Notes: a model not told the origin generated them from the letters alone. 64,000 nt of DNA from Macrocystis pyrifera (GCA_031763025.1 JASSKH010000006.1:9917691-9981690), one strand, 5' to 3'. Shown: positions 1 to 10,935, counted from the first letter of the stretch. Program-made: numbers and translations.

Positions 1-1159
1 GCCCGGACGAGAGCACCCATCGGCATTGTGTGTTACTGCATTCCCTATTTTGGTTTATACATCCAATATTGTTACTGTTTTACATGCGCCGGCACATTTT
101 GCAATGATCAACGCCCTCTTACTGGTGCTTGGCACCGCATGCGTCGCTGGACGTACTTTCGAGTGCGCAATAACGCCTGTACAATCTAATTACCATACCT
201 GGTGGCATTTGCGCCAGCTGAGAGTTCGACCGTATGAGTGGTGGATACTCAGGAAGTTGCGGAATAACCTATGCGCCGGCATGCCTAGTAGAAAAAATGA
301 AGGGTCGCCCATGGCGCGTTAAGCACACCAATATAATATGTACACGTATCACCAGTACGCCGCCTGCGAGATAAACTGGTTGAGTAGTTGACACTCGGGA
401 GTCTACGTGACGGGAGTCTACGTGATACTGGGCATCGATACGTGGAAGGGTAAACACAAAATCCGACCGTTCTCGCCCCTGTACGAAAGCGACCAATCTG
501 CGTCATCTTCTGGGTTCATGCATGTACGCTTATCTCGCTTCGCGTATTTTGTACTGCATTCGTACGTATACCCGAGTCTCTTTTCCCACACCACCCGAAC
601 GCCAACGACCCAATACCTTCGGGGGGAAACAAGGCTGCTGACTGCTCGGCGACGCGAGAATAGCAGTGCTCGTAAGCGAAAACGTGTGTGTGGACGATTA
701 GCTGTTTTCTTGATTTATGCGGATTCTCGCTGTCCAGAGTGTTGGGCCGTTGAGGGCATCGACCCCGGCCGTGCCTTCTGTATATACCTGGTACTCATGT
801 ACTCTCGCATATATAGCCAAAGGTACCACTACACGTGCAAATGGCAGCAGTACTACGCCTTCCTAATGCGGCGGCAACGGGGTCCTGTTGTGGGGCGAGA
901 GCGCGTGCTCTCGCAACGCCGTTGACGTAATGTTGAAGCTATATGAACGAGACACTTACCTCTTGTTTGAGCGGCAGCCTTGTAAGCGTCATGCCATGAT
1001 TTAAATACTCATCACTAATGATACTGCTGAGGCACCCGGCCACAGACATATATTCATAAATATTCGTTGAAAAAAACGGCGGATAGATGTCAGAGCGAGG
1101 ATTTCGCCGAAACTCGTATTTGCAAGCTGTGAGTGATAATGCGGTCGCGCGTAATGACT
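1..1159. other. no recognisable gene
   Basis: The longest open frame, 172 codons at 407-925 on the plus strand, has biased composition and no motif I recognise. Bases 200-262 resemble part of the dispersed repeat seen at 3426-3700 (both carry a CAGCTG-GAGTTCGAC core). I see nothing else I can support here. Confidence 0.4.
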
Positions 1160-1490
1160 TTTTTTTATGTGGCCTCATATCCATCACTTTTACTTCCCAG
1201 CCCACTCGTAGGAGGTTTACCCTCGACGATCTTCTGAACAAGCCGTGGTCACAGGTGTCGTCCCTTCTCCCCCCCGGTACGTGCCTTTATTTTTTGTCAC
1301 GCATAGGGTTCAGCATTCCCACTGCTCGTCGATTTTCATCGAATGTAGCCAACTCACGCTTTCGCGCTTTCCGCTTATCATTTTTTTACGCAAGAAAAAG
1401 TCCCTATGAGCATGCACTCGGTGGGGACTTGAACCCACGAAACTGATCTTGACAGGCACGCGGACCACCTACCAAGCCACCGGGGACGCC
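1160..1490 (-). mobile_element. tRNA-derived SINE, copy 1
   Basis: Read on the minus strand, the element starts at 1490 with a tRNA-like head (1412-1490). The head has an A-box-like TGGCTTGGTAGG and a perfect B box GGTTCAAGTCC, so it carries an internal RNA polymerase III promoter. The loop GCCTGTCA resembles a tRNA-Asp anticodon arm; that assignment is inferred. A non-tRNA body of about 230 bp follows, ending in an A-rich tail (the T run at 1159-1166 on the plus strand). The same head and body recur at 30485-30800 and 34027-34364. SINEs encode no protein and depend on a LINE for mobility. I see no clear target duplication around this copy. Confidence 0.8.
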
Positions 1491-1574
1491 ATATGGAGGA
1501 TCTGCATTCCGTAGGTGAAGAAGAGACAATATGCCGTCTCTGCTCCAGGACCTGCTGACCAATCACACGTCGGA

Positions 1575-1690
1575 TAATTATCCGCGGTGGACGAAAGTCG
1601 GAAGGAGGTGGCAGACACGCGGTAGCAGGGCACCAGGCCGAGTAGGAAGTAGAACATGCCTATGCTACTCGTGCCGCAAAACTGGTGCAG
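1575..1690 (+). mobile_element. LINE 3'-end remnant
   Basis: A short diverged copy of the end of the LINE reading frame. Bases near 1580-1645 encode a peptide like the LINE C-terminus (ETADRVARYQAD type) followed by the start of the 3' untranslated region. It is 5'-truncated, as is usual for LINE insertions. Confidence 0.5.
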
Positions 1691-1860
1691 CTGGTCCAAA
1701 CGTGGCCTTCTGCTGTCTTGTCTAGTTAGTGTTTTCCCTATTTTTTCAATGTATCCTCTGTGATTTTCATTTTCTATGTTTCTCTTCCTTTCTTCCATGG
1801 ATTGAGCCGTAAGAAAGGGATCGTGCGGCGTGGATGGATGACGAGGGCTGCCCTTCTGGT

Positions 1861-2215
1861 TTTGCATTGTCTAACGCCGAGGAGCGGGGCAAGGTTGACG
1901 AACGCAGGAGGGAGACGGCAGACAGGGTAGCAAGGTCTCCAGCCAACTAGTAGGGACAAGCTGGCTACTCTACTCTGTACCACAAACTACTGCCGCTACC
2001 TGGAAGGTACTTTGTGCTTCTGTTTGCCTGTCATTTTTCCCTTGGTTCTTTGTCTCACTCGGTGTACAAAAAGTGGTGTTTCTTTCTTTAGCGCACGTTT
2101 TTTTTTTTTTTTTTTTTCTGCCATATGCCCTGCGGGGGGCACGCCATTTTTTTTTTTCTTATTTCTCTTCTTCAGGGCCCATTCTAACCGGGAACGATAA
2201 TTTCGTAATTTAGAA
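1861..2215 (+). mobile_element. 5'-truncated LINE 3' end
   Basis: It begins in the last codons of the LINE ORF: near 1890-1945 the frame reads RRETADRVARSPAN and then stops, close to the ETADRVARYQAD ending seen at 27270-27329 and 16530. The following 3'UTR (TGCCGCTACCTGGA block, T-rich stretch, CCCTGCGGGG block) matches the other copies. The 3' end is degraded. Confidence 0.65.
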
Positions 2216-2329
2216 GTAAAATTTCAATTTCAAGGAGCCGGCTACGCCACGCAGCTGATGACGCCAATAACGGCGACAACGGGAGGGGGGGAGGGGGGAA
2301 GGGCAGCCGTACTGATACAGCTGTAGATG

Positions 2330-2812
2330 AATGCAGAAAAGAAGTGATAGATCGGGTGGCTAGGTATCGGTGCGACTAGCTCTTATAGACTGTTTGCTGT
2401 AGCTGCCTCTCTTTCGTGTCGCTTCATCCGCGCAGCAGATATCTGTCCTTCCTGAGTACGTATGCTGTCCGTCTGGCAGCCTTTTCTGAAGTCCTTATAT
2501 GCATACGTCGTTTGTATTCTGTTCTTCATTTCATTTCATTTTTTTTTTTTTCATTGTCTTTTTTCTCTTATTGTTTGGTCCTGCTTGTGTTGTTGTTTCT
2601 CGTACCCGGTACGATGACATTTCACTTGCTTGACACTTGAATTTGAGATTATTTTTTATTTTTGGTCTTTCTCTGTCTCAAAGTCTGCGACCAAGGAATC
2701 AGTATCTCTCTAGGATAAGGAATCAGGACGGACACAGGGTGTAATGATGGAGCTTGGTAGAAAGGACGATTTAATGTGAAGACAACAACAACAACAAGAA
2801 CAACAACAATGA
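2330..2812 (+). mobile_element. 5'-truncated LINE 3' end with (CAA)n tail
   Basis: Bases 2345-2379 encode RKEVIDRVARYRCD and a stop, a diverged LINE C-terminus. The 3'UTR follows, and the element ends near 2775 with the family signature GATTTAATGTGAAGA, then a CAA-type microsatellite (2782-2812). The tail is a microsatellite, not poly(A). Confidence 0.7.
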
Positions 2813-3425
2813 GTGTTATTAATAGTTCAATTTGACACATCAAAACGTGTGTGTATCCATCCTTTCGGGGAACGAGGTATTGATTGTCAAACAAGAAATA
2901 AATCGGAATAACCTGGAAACACGGACAGCGTCGCACAATGCCCAGCCGACAAACAGCGACGAGCGACGACGAGAGCGAGGGCTTGCGTTGTCGCGTGCGC
3001 GCTGCAGCCATAGCCTCTTTATCGTTTTGGTGGCGCAGGATAGGAAGGTATCACTATCGTGTGTCTTGGGTGGGCGGAGGGAGCCCTCAAGCGCTACGTG
3101 CGGAACAGCAACGGTGATGCAGCTATCGAGGCATCGAGCGTATCCTCTGTTCTTTTTGCTCGTTTGCTCGGTTTTCGTGTTGGTTGGCCGATCGAGCAGG
3201 CCGGAAAATTGAGCTTGCGACCGCCATGATTTCTTTCGAGGCGCCACCGCGGGGGTACGATGTGCTATGGTCTGTATAGCCGTGGGCGCGCCTTTCGCTT
3301 CGGTCGCCCGTCGTGGAGGTTCGTGTGCTACCGCCTCGATGATGGTAACTGAACCGACCGAAAATCACCCCAGATTCCACCGGGGGTGTTGACCCACCAT
3401 GAGCATTCTACATCAAGGCTGATCA

Positions 3426-3700
3426 ACTCCCATACTCGAGATTGAAAAAACAAAAAAATCACACGGAAAACGTTCCCAAAGACTATTCACTCATTTTTTT
3501 TTTTTTTTAATTTTGAAATACGTCAGCTGTGAGTTCGACTGATTAAATGGTTGATACTCAACCTTCCAAGCTGCGTAATACGCCTCGTCTATATCCCATT
3601 TTTACCTTTTGTACTTATTTGCCTTGAGAATGCTTGCCTGGTGATTCACTCTTGGGCCAATCAGATGCAAATTAAATTAGAAAAAAATCAAATCTAGTCG
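3426..3700 (+). repeat. dispersed AT-rich repeat
   Basis: Shares blocks with 47600-47780, 48140-48415 (reverse orientation) and 56430-56610. The blocks include GTCAGCTGTGAGTTCGACTG and a GGCCAATCAGATGCAAATTA box. No coding capacity. It is probably a non-autonomous DNA element, because its reverse copy at 48140 lies inside a TIR-bounded unit. Confidence 0.55.
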
Positions 3701-3744
3701 GAAAAAAAAAAGTCCTCGATAAGAGATGGGCCCTTACGTATCGC

Positions 3745-4068
3745 TTTCGATCTGTTTTCCTTCTTCCTTTGTTCTTGTCTTTCTTTGTTATATTTCGTTT
3801 TCTCTCATTGAATATGTATGTCATTCCTGACATATCCAGTACTACAGCTGTACCTGGTATGATGACATGGCATTCAACTAACTGCTGTGTACTACTGCTG
3901 CTGTTATGAATACGTAACAACGTAGTATCTTTGTATCGCTGTGGCGTAGTTTTGTGATCACCGAACTTGTATCTCTTTGCTGTAGGATTAAAGAGTCGGC
4001 ACGGACACTGGTTGTGCTGGATGTCGACGGGTAAGAGGGACGATTGAATGTGAAGAACACACACAACT
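3745..4068 (+). mobile_element. 5'-truncated LINE 3' end
   Basis: Contains only the distal 3'UTR. The block CGGCACGGACACTGGTTGTG is followed by the CTGGATGTCGACGGGTA block and the terminal GAATGTGAAGAA, then a short (CA)n. The same order occurs at 8550-8752, 21090-21238, 26728-26866, 27820-27921 and 28720-28818. Confidence 0.75.
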
Positions 4069-4279
4069 AAATGTTTGATGTCAATAGATGAGACGTTGTC
4101 CGTGCAGATTCGTCAATGCTACTCGTAGAGATACAACCTCTGTGGTCACATAATCACTACGTCACAGTGTAGAGACACGGCGTAATAGGCTTGTTCACCC
4201 GCTTACTGTTAACCTTGAACATACTCGCAAACGTGTGTTTTCATCATTTCTAGCTCTTCAAACCTGCTACGTGTTCTTT

Positions 4280-4628
4280 CACCCCGTTATTACTGCAGTC
4301 CCGTTTTGGGGACAAACCACTTGGAATTAGACACGTTTGTCCCCAAATCGGGACTGCGGTACTAAAAGGGTTAACCCCGTTATTACTGCAGTCCCGTTTG
4401 GGATACAAACCACTCTAATGTCGTGCGTTTTTTCCTCGGAAATGGACTGCAGTACGACCACACGACATTAGACTGGTTAGAGTGGTTGCTCCTCAAAGTG
4501 GGACTGCAGTACTATTAGGACTATTAATAGTCATCATGCGTTTTTTTCTGTACAACGGGACTGCACTACCACCTCATGAAATTTGAGAGGTTTGTCAACA
4601 GAACGGGACTGCAGTAGTAGTACTATTA
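4280..4628. repeat. three consecutive foldback hairpins
   Basis: Bases 4285-4373 form an inverted repeat: the arm TACTGCAGTCCCGTTTTGGG recurs inverted around 4345-4365. Bases 4377-4515 form a second, larger one with the arms ACCACTCTAATGTCG and CGACATTAGACTGGTTAGAGT. Bases 4550-4628 carry a third pair of the same GGGACTGCAGTA ends. The units share the terminal motif and look like related MITEs inserted side by side or into one another. Confidence 0.6.
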
Positions 4629-5414
4629 GGCTGTTTTTCCAATGCGGTTCGATTTCGAGCTTCAGATTTGTATTTTTCGATCTCAAAAACGAATGACCCT
4701 GCTTATGCAGTCCAAATATGCAAAATCCGACCGGAAATTTTTCGATTTGAGAATCCGACGACCCATGTCGTCGGATTTTGGGCCAAAATCCAACGACTTG
4801 GGTCATCAGATTTTCTAATCGAAAAATGGCATGCTCTCTAAATTCAAGATGTCATCAATGACAGCAAACAGCAGCAGAACGATCGATGAGTTGGATGGTG
4901 ATACAGCTGTGTGGCGACGTTGCTTCGCGCCCGACGCGCGGACGGCGCGTCCCTCCGTGGCCAGACTGGAGTCGACTGGCGCGGGCTCGGGCCTAGAGAC
5001 CAAGAGAAGAGCACTCGGCACGCGCCTCTTGTGGATACTACGTACTCGTAGACTACACTGCAGCTGTACATACAGCCCAGCAGCTGCAGCAGTCAGTCAC
5101 AAAATGAAACACAAAATACCAAGACAGGTTGACTCTAGCGCACTCGCCACGTCTCTTCGCCACCAGACTAAAGGCAGTCAGCGTGGGTTCGGACGCTGGG
5201 GTCCTATGCGCAGGGCAGCGCACCCAGCGCGTCTCTTCGCGGCGCCAAATCACAAAAACAGCAGTTGGTCTCGCCGTGTGCTCGAATCTCCACACGCACG
5301 ATAAATCTGATTTTTCCGCATAGGAAGACCCTTTCGATTTGTCAAGCTCACATCTGAAAAAGCCATCGGGTCAAAATCTGAAGCTCAAAAATCGAACCGC
5401 AGAGGAAACAGCCT
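4629..5414. mobile_element. non-autonomous TIR DNA element, copy 1
   Basis: The left end (GGCTGTTTTTCC, then TGCGGTTCGATTTCGAGC) is mirrored at the right end (GCTCAAAAATCGAACCGCAG, then GGAAACAGCC), giving terminal inverted repeats of roughly 40 bp. A second copy lies at 46889-47584. A 157-codon frame runs through the middle but is not kept in the other copy, so I treat the element as non-coding. Flanking TTA/TTT leaves the target duplication unresolved. Confidence 0.7.
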
Positions 5415-5785
5415 TTATAGAAGGGTTAACAATACGTATTACAGAAAAAATACACCCTTGCAATAATGGACATGGGTTGTGAGTAACTGCTGTTGAGAAA
5501 ATGTTATTAATAGTGCACTCGATGAAATGCATCGGGAGCACTGCTGTTCTCAGTTCGGTTGTCTTTTTTTTGGGTGGGGGGGGGGGGGCAGTTGGAGCAG
5601 TTGAGAGTGACGAGAAAAACCAGTCGAGACTTGCACAGACGGCACTCCCTTAGGCGGGTTTGGCGAAGACTGAGCGTCGGCGTGCTGGATATTGGTACTA
5701 CTCCTGTCGTACAGGACATGGGATTATCGTTGTGTTTCGTACGGGGTGTTGTTGGCATTGATATTTAATAAATTGTGGAGCACAA
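5415..5785. other. no recognisable gene
   Basis: Contains a G run at 5574-5588 and otherwise unique-looking sequence. It ends with ACAA (5782-5785), the left target duplication of the LTR element that follows. Confidence 0.4.
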
Positions 5786-6581
5786 TGTGATAGAGCACCT
5801 TGGTTGGTAGTCAATAGACCAACCATCAGTAGGGGCCGTTTAAAATTATTGTCCCAGTCGGGTCGTATCCCGTTTACCATTTGATATCTGTGGATACGCA
5901 GGCTATTATTGTTCCAGTCGGGTCGTACCCTGTTCACCATTTGATATCTGTCGATACGCAGGTTAGTATATCTGTAGACACGCAGACTGGTATATCTGTA
6001 GAATCTGATACCTGGCATACAGGTTAGTAGGTTGGACTATTGAAGCTGAGAATAACGCATGCACCCTTACGGGGTGTTGTACTATTGAAGTTTAGAGTAT
6101 CGTATGTTCCCTTATGGGTTATCGTACTATTGAAGCTTAGAGTAACGCATGCACCCATACGGGGTGTTGTATTACTGAAGTTTAGAGTAACGCATGCACC
6201 CTTACGGGGTGTTGTACTATTGGAGTTGAGGGCAACGCATGCACCCTTACGGGGCGTTGTACTATTGAAGTTGAGGGCAACGCATGCACTTTTACGGGAC
6301 GTTGCACTATTGAAGTGAGGGTGGCGCATGCACCCTTGCCAGTAGAATATAGCCGGTTGAAGCCAGAGTATTCTCCTGGCTTCAAAGAGCACGTGCTCTC
6401 CCCCCCCCATCTCCTCACTCTTCTCACTTGCCCCTTTTGAGCAAGCCTTGCACCAACAAAACAAGAGAACTCCAAAAAGAACTAGGTCTGAGTTTGACCA
6501 AGCACAGACACCAGTGTCACACTTCTTCTGTGGATCATCATCCCGTGGAACCCTTACTGCTCTCCCACTTACCACATCACA
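5786..6581 (+). repeat. 5' LTR of TRIM
   Basis: Matches 6934-7734 through almost its whole length. Contains the CAACCATCAGTAGGGGCCGT block, a minisatellite at 6037-6315 and a C run near 6400. The outer end is TGTGATAG and the inner end ATCACA. Confidence 0.85.
6037..6315. repeat. 45-bp minisatellite in 5' LTR (about 6 units)
   Basis: The unit contains AACGCATGCACCCTTACGGG and repeats every 45 bp with scattered substitutions. Because 45 is a multiple of three, frames stay open on both strands: the plus frame at 6040-6318 reads as 15-residue repeats (THAPLRGVVLL core), and a longer frame runs on the minus strand. Openness on both strands suggests a by-product of the period, not a gene. Confidence 0.8.
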
Positions 6582-6583
6582 CT

Positions 6584-6601
6584 TGGCGTCGTCGGCAGGA
6601 C
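6584..6601 (+). promoter_or_regulatory. putative primer-binding site of TRIM
   Basis: TGGCGTCGTCGGCAGGAC starts two bases after the 5' LTR. Its complement ends in CCA, preceded by CGACGACG and CCTGC, as expected for the acceptor and T-stem of a tRNA 3' end. The tRNA identity is not determined. Confidence 0.65.
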
Positions 6602-6920
6602 TACGGTGTAAGCTACGACGGGCCGCATCGGGCCCTCCGTGGCGCCCCCCTCCCTTGGTATTCCTAGTTACGTATTGTACCAGGACGAACATCCCGTTGT
6701 GCGTTCACTACCGCGTTTCCTTGACCCTCTCCATCTCTGGCACGACTGCTGCCCCTACCAGAAGCGTCTTACCCTCATTTACGAGGTGTGGGTTGGTCTA
6801 TGATCTCGTTAGTCTGTCGTTTGTTTTGAATAGCAGTATCTTCGACCCCCCTCTTTCGATTTTTCTGATGTCTTAAATAGCCATCTCTATATCGTCGTGG
6901 GATCTGCATCTACGGCTATT

Positions 6921-6933
6921 CAGGGTGGGCTAA
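6921..6933 (+). promoter_or_regulatory. putative polypurine tract of TRIM
   Basis: CAGGGTGGGCTAA abuts the 3' LTR. It is purine-rich but imperfect, as in many small or decayed LTR elements. Confidence 0.45.
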
Positions 6934-7734
6934 TGTGATAGAGTACCTTGGTTGGTAGTCAATAGACCAACCATCAGTAGGGGCCGTTAAATATTATTGT
7001 CCCAATCGTCGCGTCGTATCCCGTTTACCATTCGATATCTGTAGATACGCAGGCTATTATTGTTCCAGTCGGGTCGTACCCTGTTCACCATTTGATATCT
7101 GTCGATACGCAGGTTAGTATATCTGTAGACACGCAGACTGGTATATCTGTAGAATCTGATACCTGGTATACAGGTTAATAGGTTGTACTATTGAAGCTGA
7201 GAATAACGCATGCACCCTTACGGGGTGTTGTACTATTGAAGTTTAGAGTATCGTATGTTCCCTTATGGGTTATCGTACTATTGAAGCTTAGAGTAACGCA
7301 TGCACCCTTACGGGGTGTTGTATTACTGAAGTTTAGAGTAACGCATGCACCCTTACGGGGTGTTGTACTATTGGAGTTGAGGGCAACGCATGGACCCTTA
7401 CGGGGCGTTGCACTATTGAAGTTGAGGGCAACGCATGCACTTTTACGGGACGTTGCACTATTGAAGTGAGGGTGGCGCATGCACCCTTGCCAGTAGAATA
7501 TAGCCGGTTGAAGCCAGAGTATTCTCCTGGCTTCAAAAAGCACGTGCTCTCCCCCCCCTCCATCTCCTCACTCTTCCCACTTGCCCCTTTTGAGCAAGCC
7601 TTGCACAAATAAAACAAGAGGACTCCAAAAAGAACTAGGTCTGAGTTTGACCAAGCACAGACACCAGTGTCACACTTCTTCTGTGGATCATCTTCCTGTG
7701 GAACCCTTACTGCTCTCCCACTTACCACATCACA
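6934..7734 (+). repeat. 3' LTR of TRIM with 45-bp minisatellite
   Basis: Direct repeat of 5786-6581. Its minisatellite spans about 7180-7466 with the same unit number, and its 92-codon plus frame (7191-7469) is kept. Followed by the right target duplication ACAA. Confidence 0.85.
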
Positions 7735-7859
7735 ACAAGACACTTTCTTCACAGCCCACTACTAGTATAGTAGTATCACTAGAAACTCGATGCGCTATGG
7801 CACGCTCTGAAAACCATATATATTTTTTTTAATACCTGGTACCTGGTACCCTGGTGAGT

Positions 7860-7935
7860 GTGTTCTCACATTAAACCGTTCTTTCTACACGTCGATATCC
7901 AGCACCACCAGTGTCCGTGGCGATTCTTGAATCCT
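7860..7935 (-). mobile_element. LINE 3'-end fragment
   Basis: Reverse complement of the distal LINE 3'UTR. It starts with CACATTAAACCGTTCTTTCT and continues through the GTCGATATCCAGCACCACCA and GTGTCCGTGGCGATTCTTGA blocks before matching stops. Confidence 0.6.
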
Positions 7936-8130
7936 AGGCACGGCACGACGCTGGGGGTTGCAATTAAATGATAGTTGTTTTACGTCCTTGAAACAAAAAC
8001 TCTAAAATCGAGTTAGGTCTCCCGAATCTCGCTACTATACTACTGTACCAGGCATAAAGTACACGTTTCGTGGACCATTGTCAAAAGTCGACCCTGTCAG
8101 GGGGGCAACCGCACCTGCGCATAGTTGACG

Positions 8131-8752
8131 AATGATGGACGGAGGCGGCAGACAGGGTAGCAAGGTACGAGGCGGACTACCAGGGAGAACCTGGCTATGC
8201 TACTCGAACCACAACCTGCTGCCGCTACCTGGAGGATGCTTTGTACTTTGCTTTGCCTGTTATTTTCCCTTGGGTCCTTAGTCCCTCTCTGTTCACAAGT
8301 AGTGGTGTTTTTTCTCCTTTTTCTTTTTTTTCCTGCTCGCTATTTTAATTGTCTGCCACACCCCCTGCGGAGGGGGGCAGGACAGTTTGTTTCTTACCAG
8401 GTATATACATATATTCTTGTCTCTTTTTCTCTTTCGATTTCGTCTCCCCGAGTTCGGAAAATGTATAGTTATTAGATGTAGTAAAAATTGTCTTCTTTGT
8501 TTTTGTTTTTTTTTCGTTTCGTTTCTCTATTTCATGGAATGTGCATGTCGTGCCTGTCGTATCCAGAATGATGACATGGCATTGCAGCACCCGCTGTGCT
8601 TACTGCATAGTGGAAACGTAGGATCTCTGTGGCGTAGCTTTGTGACCACGGAACTTGTATCTCTTCTAGGTCTGAAGAATCGGCGCGGACACTGGTTGTG
8701 CTTCATGTCGACGGGTAACAAAAACGGTTTAATGTGAAGAACACACACAAAG
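8131..8752 (+). mobile_element. 5'-truncated LINE copy, near-complete 3'UTR
   Basis: Starts in the last LINE codons (8150-8185 read EAADRVARYEAD, close to the ETADRVARYQAD ending elsewhere). It keeps the full 3'UTR: TGCCGCTACCTGGAGGATGC, a T-rich tract, the CCCCTGCGGAGGGGG hairpin, a second T-rich tract, then the CGCGGACACTGG and GTCGACGGGTA blocks, ending GGTTTAATGTGAAGAACACACACA. This is the best reference for the non-coding part of this subfamily. Confidence 0.8.
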
Positions 8753-8764
8753 GGAAAGAAAGCA

Positions 8765-8765
<1 letters not shown>

Positions 8766-8802
<37 letters not shown>

Positions 8803-8840
8803 GCTTCACATTAGACCGTTCTTTCTACCCGTCTACGAGC
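8766..8840 (-). mobile_element. LINE 3' end with (TTG)n, tail-to-tail with previous copy
   Basis: A 36-bp TTG tract (8766-8801; CAA on the element strand) precedes the reversed 3' end GCTTCACATTAGACCGTTCT. It meets the preceding copy tail to tail, 14 bp away. Only about 40 bp of LINE sequence remain. Confidence 0.65.
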
Positions 8841-10239
8841 GGATGGCAGTGGTTCGTTGATGCTACTGTTGTCACGAGGCTAGGAAGTCGCTGCGGGTGC
8901 AGCCCCAAATGTTGTACATGTAAGAAAAAAAATGATTTGGAACTCAAAAATAGAAAGAAAGCCTTTGATGATGGTCACAGGGTAACCACCGCAGACTGTA
9001 AAAAAAGCCTGCCTGTGAGAAACAGGTGCGTCTAGCTTTGCGGTGACCAGTCATAGCCAACGTCACAAATGTGAAATGGGGGTATGCAGAGATATAAGCT
9101 GGTAAGGGGCACAGGAATGTCGGCACTGGGTATAGAGCACGCTGCTTGTTGTTCACGAACTTCTTGTTCATGCTCTTCAAGTGAGTTTAGAAAAGGGGAG
9201 AAAAGTCGAGTGAGCGATAGTGGGCTTCGCCAGGAAAACAGCTCAGCCCAAACGTCGGCCAAACCCAACCAGTATGCAGACATAAGTCTGTCGGGACGTT
9301 GTCATACAGAAGATTCCCAACTATAACAGAATATTCTCTACCGGGGCGTTGCCGTACAGAAGGCCCCCAGACATCTAACATGAATTCTGTGGGCAAAGGG
9401 GATGTCTGAACTGCTCCACTGAATACTCCCTAAGAGCTATATATCATTATTATAAAATATACGGCTTCAGATATATTCCCACTTATCTACCTACAACCAT
9501 ATAATATTCGTCGACAGGTATATGTCTGGTATCTGCAAAGAGCTATGTGCAACAATACAGGATCCGCATACGGGTATATGCTTCCTACTATACAACATAT
9601 GTGCTACTCCATCACAACACTCTGAAAAACATATTATTCGATGCCTGGTACCCTGTATGATATCCAACGAGCATTCCAATCGTGCTGTTGACTTAAACCC
9701 TTCTTTCTACCCGGCACCTCCGTCCGTACCTTCTCCACCACCATGCTACCTGTACTTTGGTGGTATTTAGAGTGATACACGAGACACTTTCACAGCCTGC
9801 TGTTACTAGAACCCCGACGAACTATTCTTCCTCTGAAAAATAACTTAATCCAGCTGGTGTCACTCAAAAGGGAATACTGTGAGGAGCAACAGGAGAAGCA
9901 GAAGTGAAACCGCGGTGGACGACTTGTGATGTGAATCGCGGTTGACTGCTGTTCACCGCTGTGTATTGCGGGCAGCATAAGTTTTGGTGAGAGGTAGGTG
10001 CATGCGCGTACCAGGTACCGGGTACAGGTTCCTGCATTACGATCTGGGCTATTCGCCATCTGGGGCACGGCCGTTTACGGGAGCATGATTCGGAATTAAT
10101 CCGAATAAGTTCCGAATTGTCATGTTTCCCTAGCACTGCCACCCACTCAACACTTTCTAGCGCGCCATACGTTGCGTCCAACGGCGGCCCATGCATCCCC
10201 AGGTGTAGTGTGACCCATCCCGGGGTGCTGGTCCAAACC
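8841..10239. other. no recognisable gene
   Basis: All frames are short and unremarkable. Two partly similar blocks (9295-9330 and 9338-9370, both with GGGACGTTG/GGGGCGTTG then TACAGAAG) suggest a small local duplication. Bases 9690-9710 weakly resemble the LINE terminus. Confidence 0.35.
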
Positions 10240-10668
10240 TGAACTCAATCGGCCTCAAGCCGCACGAAGCCTCTAAAAAATGCCATTTTTCCTGGCTTCC
10301 AAAAAGTGTCGAAAACGGTAATAATTCTGCAAGATGGACGTCGTTTCGACTGATTTGAGCGCGGCTACGATCGAAGCAGGGAGAGCGCGCGAAAGCGCCG
10401 CACGCACATCAAAGTGTAGCCTGCGTAAATGATGTGCGGCTGGCACAAAGACGGGCTTGATCGGCGGCGAGCAGCGCTCACACGAGGCATCTCAAGAGAA
10501 AGGTGCAGTGTTTTTCTCGGCACCAAAAATTGTCGAAAACGGCAATATTTTTGCACGAGGAACGTTGTTTCGACGGGTTATTTGAGCTCGACTCCAACTC
10601 CTCGGACATGCCGCGGAGAAGAACTGCTGCACGAAGTAGGGAGAGCGCGCGACAACCCCGCACGCAGA
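10240..10668 (-). repeat. satellite-like array (about 2 units)
   Basis: Reverse-orientation units of the repeat that is tandem at 22690-23575. Shared blocks include GGGAGAGCGCGCG, GACGGGCTTGATCGGCGGCG and GAGCAGCGCTCACACGA. Period is roughly 235-260 bp. No coding sequence. Confidence 0.7.
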
Positions 10669-10670
10669 CC

Positions 10671-10935
10671 TGTTGATTGATCCCTAAAGGTATAGGCGCA
10701 GCTGGCAAGGGAACGCGTGGCTGACTCCAGACATGAAACGGAACTCCTCTTATATTACATCCTCGCTGTAGAGTTGACTCGCCTCACATGCAGTATAGGG
10801 TTCCACCTGACGAGTGGCATTGGTGGGCACACATTACCCCGATATCCCAATACCCTACTGCAGGAATCCCTTTCCAGCTTGGAACTCCCCAATCTATCAT
10901 GGATCTCACATGTCGTGTTTCTGAGTACAATCAAC
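10671..10935. repeat. ~265-bp dispersed repeat, uninterrupted copy
   Basis: Nearly identical to 13704-13920 joined to 14360-14417. It carries the intact sequence CTTGGAACTC at 10878-10887, the site where the second copy holds an inserted MITE. This copy is therefore the empty-site reference. Confidence 0.85.

Larger units (their letters stand above)
5786..7734 (+). mobile_element. TRIM: small non-coding LTR retroelement
   Basis: Two directly repeated LTRs (5786-6581 and 6934-7734) begin TGTGATAGAG and end CCACATCACA, so they have TG...CA ends. The element is flanked by a 4-bp duplication, ACAA at 5782-5785 and 7735-7738. Only 352 bp lie between the LTRs, with no gag or pol. A primer site follows the 5' LTR and a purine-rich stretch precedes the 3' LTR, both fixing plus orientation. 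TRIMs are mobilised by enzymes of full-length relatives; the helper is not in this window. The two LTRs differ at scattered positions, so the insertion is not very recent. Confidence 0.85.

Noticed and set aside
407..925. 172-codon open frame as a gene
   Set aside because: No domain, unusual composition, and no sign of conservation within the window.
1412..1490. Genuine tRNA gene (also 30724-30800 and 34287-34364)
   Set aside because: All three tRNA-like heads are followed by the same non-tRNA body and A-rich tail, and the cloverleaf is imperfect. They are SINE heads.
4831..5304. 157-codon frame in the TIR element as a transposase
   Set aside because: The frame is not preserved in the second copy (46889-47584) and has no DDE-type or DNA-binding motif.
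6037..6315. CRISPR-like array
   Set aside because: The 45-bp units are directly contiguous with no unique spacers, lie inside an LTR and are repeated in the other LTR. It is a minisatellite in a eukaryotic element.
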